NCBI GenBank assembly: GCA_907163375.1
Contig: CAJQUW010004767.1
Location: forward strand, 42,445 to 106,444
DNA length: 64,000 nucleotides
Direction: 5' to 3'
From: Prostheceraeus crozeri
Taxonomy: Eukaryota; Platyhelminthes; Polycladida; Euryleptidae
Part shown: positions 44,797 through 57,039 of the stretch, piece after piece
How positions within the stretch are numbered: position 1 is the first letter of the stretch
How the letters are laid out: each line of letters begins with the position of its first letter
Notes under the pieces: model-generated
Databases searched by the model: none
Told to the model about the DNA's origin: nothing
Seen by the model: only the letters and a program-made list of their open reading frames with translations
Program-made: the position numbers and the translations under genes

Positions 44797-47456
44797 GGAT
44801 TTTTAATTTGTTTATGTTGCATGTTGATGCATACAACTGAATGTCGTTGAGCTATCGAGTTGGCTATTGAGTTGATTCGATTATTGCAAAGCACGGAAAT
44901 CGCCATTAAATTTGGCTGAGACATCAACTTATTTGACAGAAGCAGAGGACGACAAATTGATTGTCATGTCATTGATTATTCGGTTTCATTCAATCCCATG
45001 TTTACACAATAAATTTGAATACAACCATTAGATAAGAGTAATTAATTATTTGAACGCGGAAGCCCGCGAAGCATCGCGAATTAGCGACGAGTGCACATGT
45101 CGGACATTTTTACAACCTATTGTCTATATTTTTCTCGCCGGTATAAATTGGTAAATAGCTTGATCCTTGACTTTTTGATATGCCCGCTTGATGTGATACA
45201 CATAAATAGATAACATCGACTGGAAGATTGCATCGTTCAACTTCTGCGATACGTGATCTACATCACGGTGTCATGCCAATCATTTTGTGATTAGAGTTGC
45301 ACGATTATAACACAAATATCACGCAATCGCGACCTTATCCTCTGTTTTGAACAAATACCAACTCATGTTGAATCAAGCATGGAATTGAAAGTAGCCATAT
45401 AAAGAATAACATTGATGAAAAACAATTGTTCCCATGTACATGCAGTTATGACATCGCTAGCAACATACCAATCGATCACGCAATATCTGCTGTTGTCAAA
45501 AAACAGCACTGTTCATTTGAAAGGAATTAGACTCGAACAACTCACACAAATGCTGACATCCGCGCTTAAACGACAATGATCTTGAATTACAAAGGAACAT
45601 TTATTAACAAATTCGAGGATTACCTATGGGCTCCTCTTTATCAGGAATAATAGCCATTATCGTTATGGATGACTGTCCGGCTCTCGTCAATAGCAAGAAA
45701 CTTTTTGAATGATCAGCATCCTAACATGAAGCTTGAGATCCAAATCCCAACAAATAGCAATAACAGCATAAGTCAATCTTGACTCTACTTTGACTCTAAA
45801 CACATTTCCTCATCCACATTTTGAATTTTACAAGAAACCGGCCGAGAAAGACATATTCGTGCACAATGACTCACATTCTGGAATATTCAAAAAGTGATTG
45901 ATCAGCAACGAAAAGTAGAGTATAGCAGATCGATGTCCTAACACCATGAATAACAAAAACAACAACAGTTCGATAAGATTCTGAAACAATATAGCTGTTC
46001 AGATCAAACAATAAATTATTGCAATAATCCATGAAAAAGAGAGCAAAATCAAGACGATAAGGAATTTCTATTCCTTCTTTCTCCACATGTCTCAGAAAAG
46101 ATTGATATCAAACTCAATAATGTTTTTCTCGAAGTACACATAAATGTGAACCTCGCACGGAGAACATGAAAGTTCTGTGCTGTCTAAAAGCTATTCCAAC
46201 CACCAATGTGAATTTTGAATTTGTGGTCAGTCCGTCCGATGATGGTCAATGCATATTGACTGAAATTAATTATAAACAGTAAAATGAAAGTTCTCAACTA
46301 TTTCCACCATTCACAAAATGAACTACTTAAGTCATGACTTCTACAAATTAGTCAAATATATAGCCTACCAGATATTTATACGACGATGTATGATGCAATA
46401 TCCTCTTATGAAATCCTTATGATATCCTTATGAAATTATTCAAATCAGTCATTAAATATGTTCTGCACCCTTAATGGCTATCTCCACATTGGATAATGTC
46501 ATACCGACTAAGATGATCGACTTTCAATCGATTGGATCTCGTAGAGAGCTTTAATATTCACGATTGACGTCTCTTATCACAATTGCGTTATATGATAAGG
46601 TAAACGTCAAACGTCGAACGTTGAGATAGTATTAGTCAGCTAACCATAAAGGCAGAATGCCGATTGTTGAAAAGCATACACATCTCCTTGAATATGTAAC
46701 GGTTGTCAAAATTAATCTAAAAAACAGTCGAATATACTTGATGTTCTGTTTGCTCATAGCACCTAACAAAGAGTGAGTGGGCGAAATGTCGAGCGTGTTA
46801 AAATTGTTCATTAAAATTAATTTTACCACTCGCAATGTTATTCATGAAGTCCTAAATGAGTACCAGAATCGGTTCTGAACCTGAACTACCTACGAATTAG
46901 AAAGGAAATCCAAAATTTAGTACACTCTGGGTGCGAGAAATCTGTACTCATTCTAGAACTGCTTGGGTTCGAAAGCGCAGTATTTAGTTCGTACTGATTT
47001 TAATACTCATTTGGATAGCTGCATACGACTAGCATTTCCACCATCAGATAAATGCCATTCGGCATATCCAACCCGCTGTATTCGATATGTCCATCCATCT
47101 AAGAACTGCTGTGGCAATAAATCAGAAATACAGTTTGAAATACAGTTTGATCAATAAAATTGTATTCATCTTGAAAAATGATTAAAACTAAAAACATTGA
47201 ATTACAGTTATGATCAAATGAGGTTGATGTATATTCTTAGGAAAAGGAAAAATGCAGGCTTCATACAAGGATCTCTATACGACATAATAAGCTAGAAAGG
47301 AATAAAATAGTCAGATGCAGTCAAGTGCTAATGGTATTAGTAGTAAAAACTAAAACAATTAATTAAGAATTCATGCGCCGTATGTCTTTGAAAGCATAAT
47401 GATTTAAAATTAATTTGCACCTTGCCGTTTGCGGTTGTAAAAATCACAATTCACAT
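44797..47456. other. gene-free stretch
   Basis: No coding or repeated feature is recognised. Confidence 0.5.
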
Positions 47457-47464
47457 GCCTAAGG

Positions 47465-48051
47465 CACAGAATTAGATTCATCTGCGCTCGCTTCGGTTTC
47501 CTAGAAAGGAAGAATTGTATGTAACTTTAATATCGAAATGGCACATCACAGAATCAAACAACTTGCTCCTTCTCGAGTGGATCGCTTGCTATTGGAAATA
47601 AAACTGTCAGCAGAGGACACCAGAGCCACTGAGAGATACGTGCGTGCTGTGATATCACTTCGTACACACCAAAACACACATCGATGCGTGCCTTCGATTC
47701 AATGTATGCACTATACAGTGAGCAATGCCGAGGAGAGGATGTGAAATCATCAAGTGAACAAATTTTCGCACGCCTGCTACTTTCTTTAATAATGATCGGA
47801 AGGGTCAATATTATGGAGAAAACTTGTGCGCAATGATCTGAATTCTTCGAATCTGAAGGAATTTGGGTAATCGAAGCACTTTGCTGGAAATCACATTAAT
47901 CCGCAAGCGACGCACGACTTTTTTTTCTATCTCCGTAAGGTATTAGGAATTCCTTTTGGCCCACTTAATAGGTTCCTCGATGTGCCGTCAATTTCGTATT
48001 AATCACACTTCTAGCAAACCAAAGCGGATAAACAAAATATTTAATTCTGTG
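47465..48051 (+). mobile_element. CACAGAATTAGA-family TIR element, copy 3
   Basis: It starts CACAGAATTAGATTC and ends TTAATTCTGTG. The right half matches 15091-15612 closely; the left interior has diverged or been replaced. Flanking 8-mers GCCTAAGG and GCATAAGA agree at six positions. Confidence 0.82.
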
Positions 48052-48059
48052 GCATAAGA

Positions 48060-49895
48060 TAGTCATAATATGTCCACACAAACGCTACATTTTCGTAAAT
48101 CACTCAGGTCAGACTGCATCTTAATCACTGAAATCAAATGAAATTTCTTATAATTGCTTGGAAGAGCTACAGAAGTCAAACAAATATGATATCAAGCACG
48201 CTTTTCTGTTTTTGAATGTGCATTCAAGTCAATGTTTCGATTATTTCAGGTAATTATAATGATAGTACATTTCTTCAACATTATTCAAATTAAGGTTGAC
48301 TGCATGATTTCTTTATTATTATGTTTCATCACATTTGTACTCAATTCTTACTTGATGAACATTTTAATGCTTCTTCGAGTTTTAGTTCTTTAAAATAAGA
48401 ATTCTTTCATTTAGTGGTCAGATTGGAACTTTATGCGATTTTATGATTTACAGTGCACACATCTTCAAGAAGACGCACGTGTTTTTCAGCATTCGACAGT
48501 CTGCATAATGAAAAGTCTTCTGTTCGCGGCCGGCTGTTATCTTCAACCACAAAATAAATCCCCTTGGGAATCTTGTAATTGTAATTTTTGAATGAGAAGA
48601 TCATGTTTGATATTAACAAAGACCTTACCAGAAATCGCAAAGAAGGGATTGTAATAACCTTTGTTATGAATAAAATAGTACTACAACGGACCGAAACATA
48701 ACATCAATCACAAGATTCAAATTTTTGGATTCATTATGAATTTCATGATGATTGGATTGTAAAATAACAACCCAAGAGATAATTGTCATTCTTCGAAGAA
48801 AGGCGTTTCCTTATATTCATGGAGAGGAAGGACAATGCTGCACACCGATGTCCGTCGGAGTCGTTGGTATTTAGTGGAGCCAGAGGTTGGAAGTGCTCCA
48901 CTCTGAGTCTGGTATATCAATACTGCAAAGTAGGTCATTTCTACCTTTTTGTCTACCAAAAACATAAGTCATCCCAAAACAAGACTCGCAAATGTTTGAT
49001 CGCGTGTAAAAGCCAAATGCCTAGCGTCTATTGTTGTACTTAACAAAGACTATTGTTTTACATGGATTGGACACGCTGGAATTGAGGTTATGCGGAAGTT
49101 GTAGAAAAACGTTCTATGGATGAGAGATCTCAATAATTAAATACTACCAAGGCCTAGCTGCCAATTTCATCACTCTAACTTTCTATAGTGCTTCACACAA
49201 TCTCTCAATGTTGAAATATTTGAGATAATTTTCAAACATCATCATATAATTCATTATAAATACATTTTTATCGCAATGTCTTTCAATTTCCTTAAACAGA
49301 CCGTTTCAAAAATAATTGCACGAAAAAGCTAAGCCATTCAACATTAGAAAAGAAGTTCCTTTTCGATATATTCAGTGAAAACCGTAAATTACTCTGATAA
49401 CAAATTTACTTAACTGCATCTTACCAACCTCATGGGGTGTAGTGTTGATTTTTGGATAATTTGGAGCAGAAGTCCAATCCTGGATGCAAATTTCTGTGCT
49501 AACGACTAACCCTAGAAAGACATCAATGCCGAAAAGCAAGAGTGATTTTGAGAACAACAGCAGTTCATCACAATTGTGAACGAATTATTTTGATTTTGTC
49601 CCTTGCTAACAATGATTTGCATTGTCTTTGCTTTGATCATGCTGTCAACACGTCATGATGTAAATAAACGTCGTTCGTTACTGTAGCTTTTCTTTCTGAT
49701 GTTCCCTCTGTTAGCTGACTTGCTGTCTGTACTGGGCCTGTCTAGTTAAGGAACCTTGTTCAGTTGACATCCCATGCGTCTTAAGGAACAACAACCTCTC
49801 CATAGACACCCAACACAATAGCCTTAATTAATAGATAATAAACTCCGTCTCCCTCTCCTCCGTATCCGGAACTGCACATTCACTAAGAAATTAAT
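48060..49895. other. mostly gene-free; weak exon candidate at 49425-49493
   Basis: A minus-strand 69-nt segment at 49425-49493 ends at GTAAGA and follows TTAGCACAG. One frame reads CIQDWTSAPNYPKINTTPHE and is 1-1 in phase, but the acceptor is poor and another frame is also open. The upstream part of this frame has no ATG. Confidence 0.3.
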
Positions 49896-49903
49896 AAACA
49901 CAC

Positions 49904-49962
49904 CAAGGACTACTAAAGGGAAAGGACATGCAGCACTCATGTTCTGACTTCGCTAGCGAAGG
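49904..49962 (+). repeat. left terminal inverted repeat of the P-superfamily element
   Basis: Pairs with 53187-53242; outermost bases CAAGGACTA. Confidence 0.92.
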
Positions 49963-50195
49963 TCATTAGTTTTTCTGTCTATTCAGAGTCTATATTCAAT
50001 TAAATAGCAGCTACTTATAGTCCTAAGGAATATATGCGATCAGTCACCTAGACGTGCTAGTGTATTCACACTGTTTGTGATATTTTCAAATAAAAACGAT
50101 GTACATGCACAAATATTTGTATAATTACAACATTGTAAATTGAAATGTGCACACGACATATGTATACGTTTGTGTGATCAGCTCGAACGTGTTTT

Positions 50196-52689
50196 TTACA
50201 GATACCTGCTGGAGCAATGACTGTGATTTATGATTGTCTCTTTCAAGATTATGAATTCCACTAAGTAGGCTAACACGTTTGCCAAGCGAAAGTACAAAGA
50301 ACAAGGAAAGTCAAGAAAATCAAGAAACTCGTGAATAACTTTCAGACAGCCCACCAATCGAGATCGACAACACAATCGATCCTTGGCGATTTTCGTAAAA
50401 TTCAAACTTGCACACACAAAATCAAATGTTGAAAGATGAGGAACAACTAGGGCACCACGTGAGACTTCTGAAATAAACGTCTTCATATCATCATTCACTA
50501 AAGGTTCATCATCTGAGAAAACCAAGTCCTGACTACATTTCTGCTCAAGCCAACCTGCCACGTATGCAGCAGTACTCAACTCATTGTTAGTAAGATTGAG
50601 CAACGAAGAGCAAGCTTCAATAAGGATGGCATCATCAAGCTGCATATCTCCTAAGCACTCGTGTTTTTCTTCTGCAGCTTCTTTGGTTTCAATTGCTTGA
50701 AGATCAGATGCGGCAAATTGTGTTAAGCGCTTTTTGGCACATGAGATGACATCGCTGCTGGTCATGAATGAATTTCCTCCCGTGGATTGGCGATAAACTG
50801 AAACTCTCCCTCAATTCTGTCACTCTGCACTTCCCGTAGCAAAACATATTTAAATCATGAGCTGAGCAAAAACTTGCAAAGAGAAATCAATCCGGTCTGC
50901 ACCAAGGCACGTTTAGTAACATGAGTCAGGCATTTTATACATTTCCCACCTTGACCACTCTTGGAAGAGCCAGAGAGATCGGCAAACTCCTACAGATCAT
51001 TCAATTCAAAAGTCTGCACTGATCGATAGGGATCTCTAAGTTCAATGGCTTGATCTTTAGAAGATACGTTGACAGTTTTCCACCAATTCAACACTTGCTC
51101 TATGAAATCATTGGCGCCCCTGAGACGCAAAGCTGCAATAACCTTTTCGTTGAACACCCTCAAGACATGTTTAACGTTTTGGAGCTGAAGTTGTGAAAGA
51201 TAAACCGATGAATATGTCAATGGAGCTGTCTTAAAGATAGAATTCTTCTCCGACTCGTATAGACTTTTGACATCAGAAAAGTTTCCTTCACACTGACCAT
51301 CAATCGATGAAATCTGACATTTCTCAGTTATCCAGTTATTGCGGATACATTTTAACAGGTGGACAGAATCGTAAAGCAGATACCACGACCGGGTTTCATC
51401 GAGAGGATGGATAGCACAAAAGACTTCTTTTCTCTTGAAGAGCTTGCAGTACTGCTGGTTTACTTTGTGATTATCAGTTATTGAACCTATCACAGTGCCT
51501 CCAGACCTTTCGACCATGGATGCTGCCATCTTGACTTGAGAATGCTGATAGTCAGATGTCATACGATGAACTAGTAAAATCGACAGCATGACACTCGGTC
51601 CACGGTGAAGACATCTCATGATCATCATGACGCAGAGCATCGATGTCGCTTTCTTATGACATCGTTTTTGGCATTTCCATTCAAGACACCACACCCGTAT
51701 GCAACAATGGGTCTTATTTTGACCTCATCTATCATAAGTAGTACCAGTTTCTGCTGCTCAATTGTCATACGACTGAATGTCTTTTCGAGAATCTTATCGA
51801 TGTCAACTCGAGATATTATAGATTGGATCTTTCGCTGACTAGGAAGAATCAGAAAACTTCGAAGGAAATTATAGCTGCAATTAGGGTAGCTCTCCACTGC
51901 GAAGCAATAGTCAGACATAGTGAATGTCTTCTTACAAATCAACTTCAACTGTCTATTGATAAATTTAAGACGATTATTTCGTTGATCATCTTCAGATTCA
52001 TCGATGATATTTTCCAATTTGGAGGAAAATACGTCAATAAGGTCTTCTAGAGATAGTTTGAATATCATTGCGTAGTGAAGGGCTTCATAAAATTGAGAAT
52101 AGTATCTCAGTCCATTGTTGGGTTCCAAATATTTACCTATTGGAACTCTGACTCCATCTTTAAAAACAGACATGGTCATTGGAGACGTCAAGGTTGACTT
52201 GTTGAAAACAATGCACGACAAAAGACAACAAGTATAGTCATTATTCATTACTACACAGGCAAATTGCTCATTTGTTCGCTGAATAAATGTATTGTGATAT
52301 CGTGCATGTAACTCCTTTTCAGGAGAATATTCCAAAAAAGACTGGATTTTGTCATTTTCTTGAAACCAGCGCAGTTGCTTATCTACTTTATTTGTTAATC
52401 GTGGTGGTGGTAGCGGTGTTGGCAAGCATGAGGAGGGGACATTAAAAATGCTCGGCGGAACACTAGGTTTGGTGAATCCTCCAGGCAATGATTGCATGGG
52501 ACAATCAGTCGGCCAATGTCTTCCATAAATGTAAAACTTAGATGGATTAACGACAAAGTCACACCGCATTGGGATAACGCTGAGCCATCTCTGCTGTTCG
52601 ATTTCGTCCCTAGGGATTCTAAAAACTCTGCATTTATTCTCATCATCGCAATTCCCTTTACAGTTGATAACGCCACACTTATTAGGCAT
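50196..52689 (-). pseudogene. THAP-type P-superfamily transposase, frameshifted
   Basis: The ATG is at 52689. Residues about 4-80 form a THAP zinc finger: CGVINC, the conserved Trp in RWLSVIP, GRHWP and SVPPSIF. The third zinc ligand, expected as Cys three residues before the His, is Tyr (YGRHW; TAT where TGT is expected). The catalytic region carries LLMIDEVKIRP near 51750 and GTVIGSITDNHKVNQQ near 51525, then LYDSVHLLKCIRNNW. The C-terminal part (from about 50850) reads SDRIEGEF, YRQSTGGNSF and STAAYVAGWLEQK, as in THAP9/P transposases. At least one frameshift lies near 51630-51690 and another near 50820. The full length would be about 830 residues, normal for the family. Confidence 0.92.
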
Positions 52690-52723
52690 TGTCAATCAAG
52701 ACAACAGACTTGAACACTGAGGT

Positions 52724-52888
52724 AGTTCAAAACGAAGCACACGATAGCTCTTAGACAGCTCAAAACGAAGCACACGAAGGCTGAATATACACAGCACGGA
52801 GATAGACAGCTCAATTAGGAGCACACGAATGTGGAATATTATCACGCAACACGGAATTAGAGAGCTTGAGTTGAGACAGAGTACACGA
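52724..52888 (+). promoter_or_regulatory. subterminal direct repeats of the P-superfamily element
   Basis: The motif CAAAACGAAGCACACGA occurs at about 52724-52744 and 52757-52777. Variants sit at 52808-52828 and 52863-52888 (ending GCACACGA or GTACACGA). They lie between the transposase start and the right terminal repeat, where P elements bind their transposase. Confidence 0.7.
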
Positions 52889-53186
52889 AGGCAAGATATA
52901 ATCACACAGGACTGCGACTGTTGCTGCAGCAGACAGTACTAGAGAGACTGATCGAGCTATGGGAAGCTTTGCCTCGGCTATTGTGACGCATTTCAATCGA
53001 TACGTCGCTATTGTCTATCACACACGTACACCCCAGCACAAGATAGCTGCCAATGTTCAGTGATCATGGTATTCTCAGCATCACGTGATCCCTCACTCCC
53101 ATCCTCAGTGAACTTGTGGACCAGTAGTTTCAACGGCTGGTATATTCACAGCTTCACAGCACTTTCTCTGGCACCAAAGACCTTCG

Positions 53187-53242
53187 CCTTCGCTAGCCTA
53201 GTCAGAAATCTGGGTTTGCATGTCCTTTCCGTTTAGTCCTTG
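53187..53242 (-). repeat. right terminal inverted repeat of the P-superfamily element
   Basis: Reverse complement of 49904-49962 with few differences; outermost bases TAGTCCTTG. Confidence 0.92.
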
Positions 53243-53250
53243 AAACACAC

Positions 53251-54600
53251 ATACTTATATTTAGTGTTCAAAACCACATACACACAGCATGTCTCAACTT
53301 TCAACTAGACCTTCTTTCATTGGTGTACTTATAACTCAGTAAAATTGCGCCCTGAACTCTCTAGCTAGAAACACTTCCTTCCTTTTGCCTCTTTCATCTT
53401 TCAAAGTGAACATCTTCGAGGTTGATGTCAGTAGTTAGTCCGAAAACAGCACCTGTTTCTTGATTGAATTTCCCAAAACTTGATACCATCCCCCCAACTT
53501 CACACTCAACAAAATCTGCTTTATCAAGATAAATGTACAGCTTTTGGGTTCATCATTCAGAAAAGTGCAGATCTGTAATTCCAAGAAATTTCGAAATATT
53601 GAACTGGAGTAAGATCGTCTGATTATATACATGAAAACAATGAAACTCTATCTTCAAAATGGCAAGCGATGACACACACATCAACATCTAGGACTCTAGT
53701 CTTCAATTTCTGCTCTATAATTTTGCTGACGACACAAGTTTCAACGCAGACGGTGGAGATTTCCAGTAAAGACAAAGTTGCATTGTCATTATCTGATGTC
53801 TATGGTTAGCAGTAGCAGGATTTTCAGTAAAGAAATTGAATGCTGTTATGACGTGTCATCGAAATGAGCAAATGCAGCAAATCGTGCTGTGCTGGTCAAT
53901 GATGGTGAAAGCCGCTAGGCTAATTACTAGAATTCATCAAGCAACTCTCAACGGAATGATGGTCTCATCCTCAACTTTTCATATGACCGAATCCCTTTCT
54001 GCAGCAAAATTTGTGCCAGCAGGTGAGAGAAAATTTTGCATTACACATTTCCATAGAGATTTTGAAAACGTTTGTGCTAAATTCTATGAAGTTATTGATT
54101 GGAATTGTTTATATGTCTTAATCTCAATTTGTTTATAGTAACTGTAGAATTCAAATTTGTTGATATCCAACTTAGCAAATTTATTTTTGATAAAATTTTC
54201 GGAAATTTCCGAACTAGTTGGAAATGCCTGGAGAAAACGTTAAAGTCGCTGTGCGAGTTCGGCCATTCATATCCTTTTGAAAAATTTGTCTGGAAAATGT
54301 AGTTTTCTGCATTAAAATATCGACTGATATCATGTATTATGCAATCTGGGCTACATTTGCAGTGCAGATGATTCCAGACTTCTTACTAGAATGATATTCA
54401 AGTTCACAAAAAATCCACTGCCTGCTGTAAACTGTGTACTTGCTACAGTATGAAGTAATTACACCGTTGTAACCTCAAAAGTAAAAAGCATCGTACTTTC
54501 GCAAATTTGAGGCGGACCTACCTCATGAGATTGAATTCTTTAATCTACGTTGCCTACCTGAAAGGGAGGTGAATCCATCGGGATTTTGGAGCATCACATG
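53251..54600. other. gene-free stretch
   Basis: Short frames such as 53836-54138 match nothing I recognise. Confidence 0.5.
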
Positions 54601-55936
54601 TGAAACAAACGCGTTAATGAACGATTGTTATTTAGGTTATTACTTACCGATACTGGAAGGTCCTGCGTATTGGTAGCGTGGCCCTGAAGATACCGCTAGA
54701 GAATGGCACCAATCCCCAATATTTGAGTTACGCCCAAACTTAGTGAAGCTTATAGGTGTAACCCACGGTGTATCGATTTCCACCTCCAAGCCGATACTAG
54801 GAATATCCACCAATGCGAATGCAACTAGCAATCTCAAGGACTAGTTACACCCAAACTTAGGAAAGTCTATAGGTGCAACTAAGGAATATCAATTCACCAC
54901 TAATTCAATAACTTATAGAAATGTCCGCCAGTCAGAATCTAACTATCAATTCCAATGACTAGTTACACCCAAACTTAGAAAAGTCTATAGGTGCAAACTA
55001 AGGAATATCAATTCACAACTAATTCAATAACTTATGGAAATGTCCACCGGTCAGAATCCAACTATCAATTCCAATGACTAATTACACCCAAACTCAGAAG
55101 AGTCTATAGGTGCAAACTAAGGAATATCAATTCACAACTAATTCAACAACTTATGGAAATGTCCGCCAGACAGAATCCAACTATTAATTCAATGACTAGT
55201 TACACCCAAACTCAGAAGAGTCTATAGGTATAAACTAAGGAATATCAATTCACAACTAATTCAATAACTTATGGAAATGTCCACCGGTCAGAATCCAACT
55301 ATCAATTCCAATGACTAATTACACCCAAACTCAGGAGAGTCTATAGGTGCAAACTAAGGAATATCAATTCACAACTAATTCAATAACTTATGGAAATGTC
55401 CGCCAGACAGAATCCAACTATCAATTCCAATGATTAATTACACCCAAACTTAGAAAAGTCTATAGGTGCAACTATCAATCAAGTCCGACGGAATTTATTT
55501 TATGATCTCTATATCATGTATATTTATTATCCTATTATATTTTATCCATTCGTGAGAAGGAGAGCATAATCAACTATAATTCTACAGACTTACTTACTCA
55601 TTTACTTATCCTTCATAGGACATAGGTTCATAACTCACCAATAGATTTTGCTTGCACGAACACAACCTTAAGTCTCTCACACAAGTGAAACTACTGCACG
55701 GAGCTTACTCCTAAATCCAAAATTCAAATTTCATTTCAAATCTTAATTTACAATATTCTTATTGGTCCACAACTACAGGTGTGGACACTTCCTATTGGTT
55801 AAAAATTTACTTAAATCATTTCGAAAACTAATCTAATTAATTTAATATCCAACCGTTATATTCCTATACTTAAAACACATGCTGAGTTCAAACAAAAATA
55901 AACTAACTAGTAACTAATTTAATATGGACCGTTATA
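54601..55936 (-). repeat. 3' LTR of the Gypsy element
   Basis: It begins TGAAACAAACGCG on the plus strand and shares its full length with 62675-64000. It contains an internal array of 119-120-bp repeats. Confidence 0.9.
54725..55475. repeat. 119-120-bp tandem repeats inside the 3' LTR
   Basis: GGAATATCAATTCA recurs at about 54883, 55002, 55121, 55239 and 55358. One more diverged unit precedes them from about 54725. Units carry alternating variants (CCGGTCAG and CCAGACAG) in the same order as in the right LTR. The right LTR array spans about 62800-63570. Confidence 0.93.
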
Positions 55937-55950
55937 CTTCTCCCCCCCAC
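55937..55950 (-). promoter_or_regulatory. polypurine tract of the Gypsy element
   Basis: On the minus strand, GTGGGGGGGAGAAG lies directly before the 3' LTR, the expected place for plus-strand priming. Confidence 0.8.
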
Positions 55951-56149
55951 GAAGAAGAATCGACCCGATTCTCATCACAAATACTATCCTATATTTTCGG
56001 TTTTTATCATCCGAAGAATGCACGATTTTAAGGATATTTTATTTTCTAGGTTATTACATAACATTCAAGGACAATTCCAGGATAATAAAGGATATTCCAG
56101 GACATTCCCAGACTGCGGTTACCTAAAGTCCGTAAAAATCATAATGTAG

Positions 56150-56930
56150 ACTATAGCGGGAATACTCTTCGGAAATTTTGTTCAACTATATCACGCAGAG
56201 TATTCTCCGCTATGCTCCGGCGCAAGGAGATCCTCGAAATGACAGAATCAGTTCTGGTCGGATACCGTGCTAAGTGCGGTGCGTCGGTTTCTACAAGCAA
56301 CCGTTCTATTGGTATCGCTCGCAGAGTTGATTCTTCGGATCATTTCGCCTATTGGGATCACTGTCCACTAGAATCGGAGCGACTGAAAAGTACATTCGCG
56401 GGAAGTAGTCGGCGAACGATCGTACTATATGCGGCCAACGAACGTGCAATGTAAAATCATTTTTACATTGCTGTTCACCGTATATAGGAGAACCTCGGCC
56501 AAGCGTTGATGTGCCTCGTCTTCTCCCCACTCCCTCTCTCTGCAATGCAGGATCAGGGGTAGATGGAGTTCCTCGGCCAATCGTGCTGATCCGCTAAGGC
56601 GTGGCACTGGATATCGAGTGAGATGTTCCACTTCATATCCAGGCCAGTCTCACCGATCGCGCGGACATTTCCCCGTTCCCGGATATGTCTTCTCAGTCTG
56701 GCTTCCAAGGTTGGTGACCAATCCTGAGCATGGCGAGGATGAAGGCCCAAGGATAGGAGAATATAGACTTCAGGAAAATCTTCCTGAATGTCACTTTCTC
56801 CCCACAAGGAAACCTTATCCCTGATGTCTACCATGGCAGACATCAATGAGATCTCGTGTGCCATCTCATTCAGGGTACCATTCTGTCCAGCTCTCCGACA
56901 ACTATCAAATAGGTGGATATGCGAATCACA
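56150..56930 (-). pseudogene. TatD-like metal-dependent nuclease module in the Gypsy element (fossil)
   Basis: Over about 780 nt the minus strand shows the TatD family landmarks in correct order and spacing. They are the metal-binding HxH in CDSHIHLF (near 56915), SLGLHPRHA (near 56730), AIGETGLD (near 56650), LPLILHCRE (near 56550), the VKMILHC His (near 56450) and LVETDAPHL (near 56295), then an N..RVFPL-type end. Known: TatD proteins are about 260-residue TIM-barrel hydrolases/DNases of the amidohydrolase superfamily. Inference: a host or microbial TatD gene was captured downstream of integrase and is carried in the pol direction. The copy is broken and treated as a fossil. Confidence 0.85.
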
Positions 56931-57039
56931 CCTCCAAATCGCACGCGGACTATCGTCGATCTGATTCGCGATAGCCGGTGGTACGTTCTCTTGACCCTCG
57001 GGTGAGATCCGCTCTACATCTCCTTCGGGGTCTTGCCTT

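Larger units (their letters stand above)
49904..53242 (-). mobile_element. complete P-superfamily (THAP) DNA transposon, 3339 bp, with perfect 8-bp target duplication
   Basis: AAACACAC at 49896-49903 and 53243-53250 exactly flanks the element. The ends are CA...TG, as in P elements. Terminal inverted repeats span 49904-49962 and 53187-53242: CAAGGACTA, then GGAAAGGACATGCA, then TTCTGACT and GCTAGCGAAGG, differing by a 3-nt indel and a few substitutions. Inside is one decayed minus-strand transposase. Beyond its start a set of short direct repeats lies near the right end. The intact duplication and ends suggest a fairly recent insertion, but the coding region is broken. Confidence 0.95.

Noticed and set aside
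54725-55475. CRISPR-like array
   Set aside because: The repeats are contiguous 119-120-bp units inside an LTR of a eukaryotic element, without spacers.
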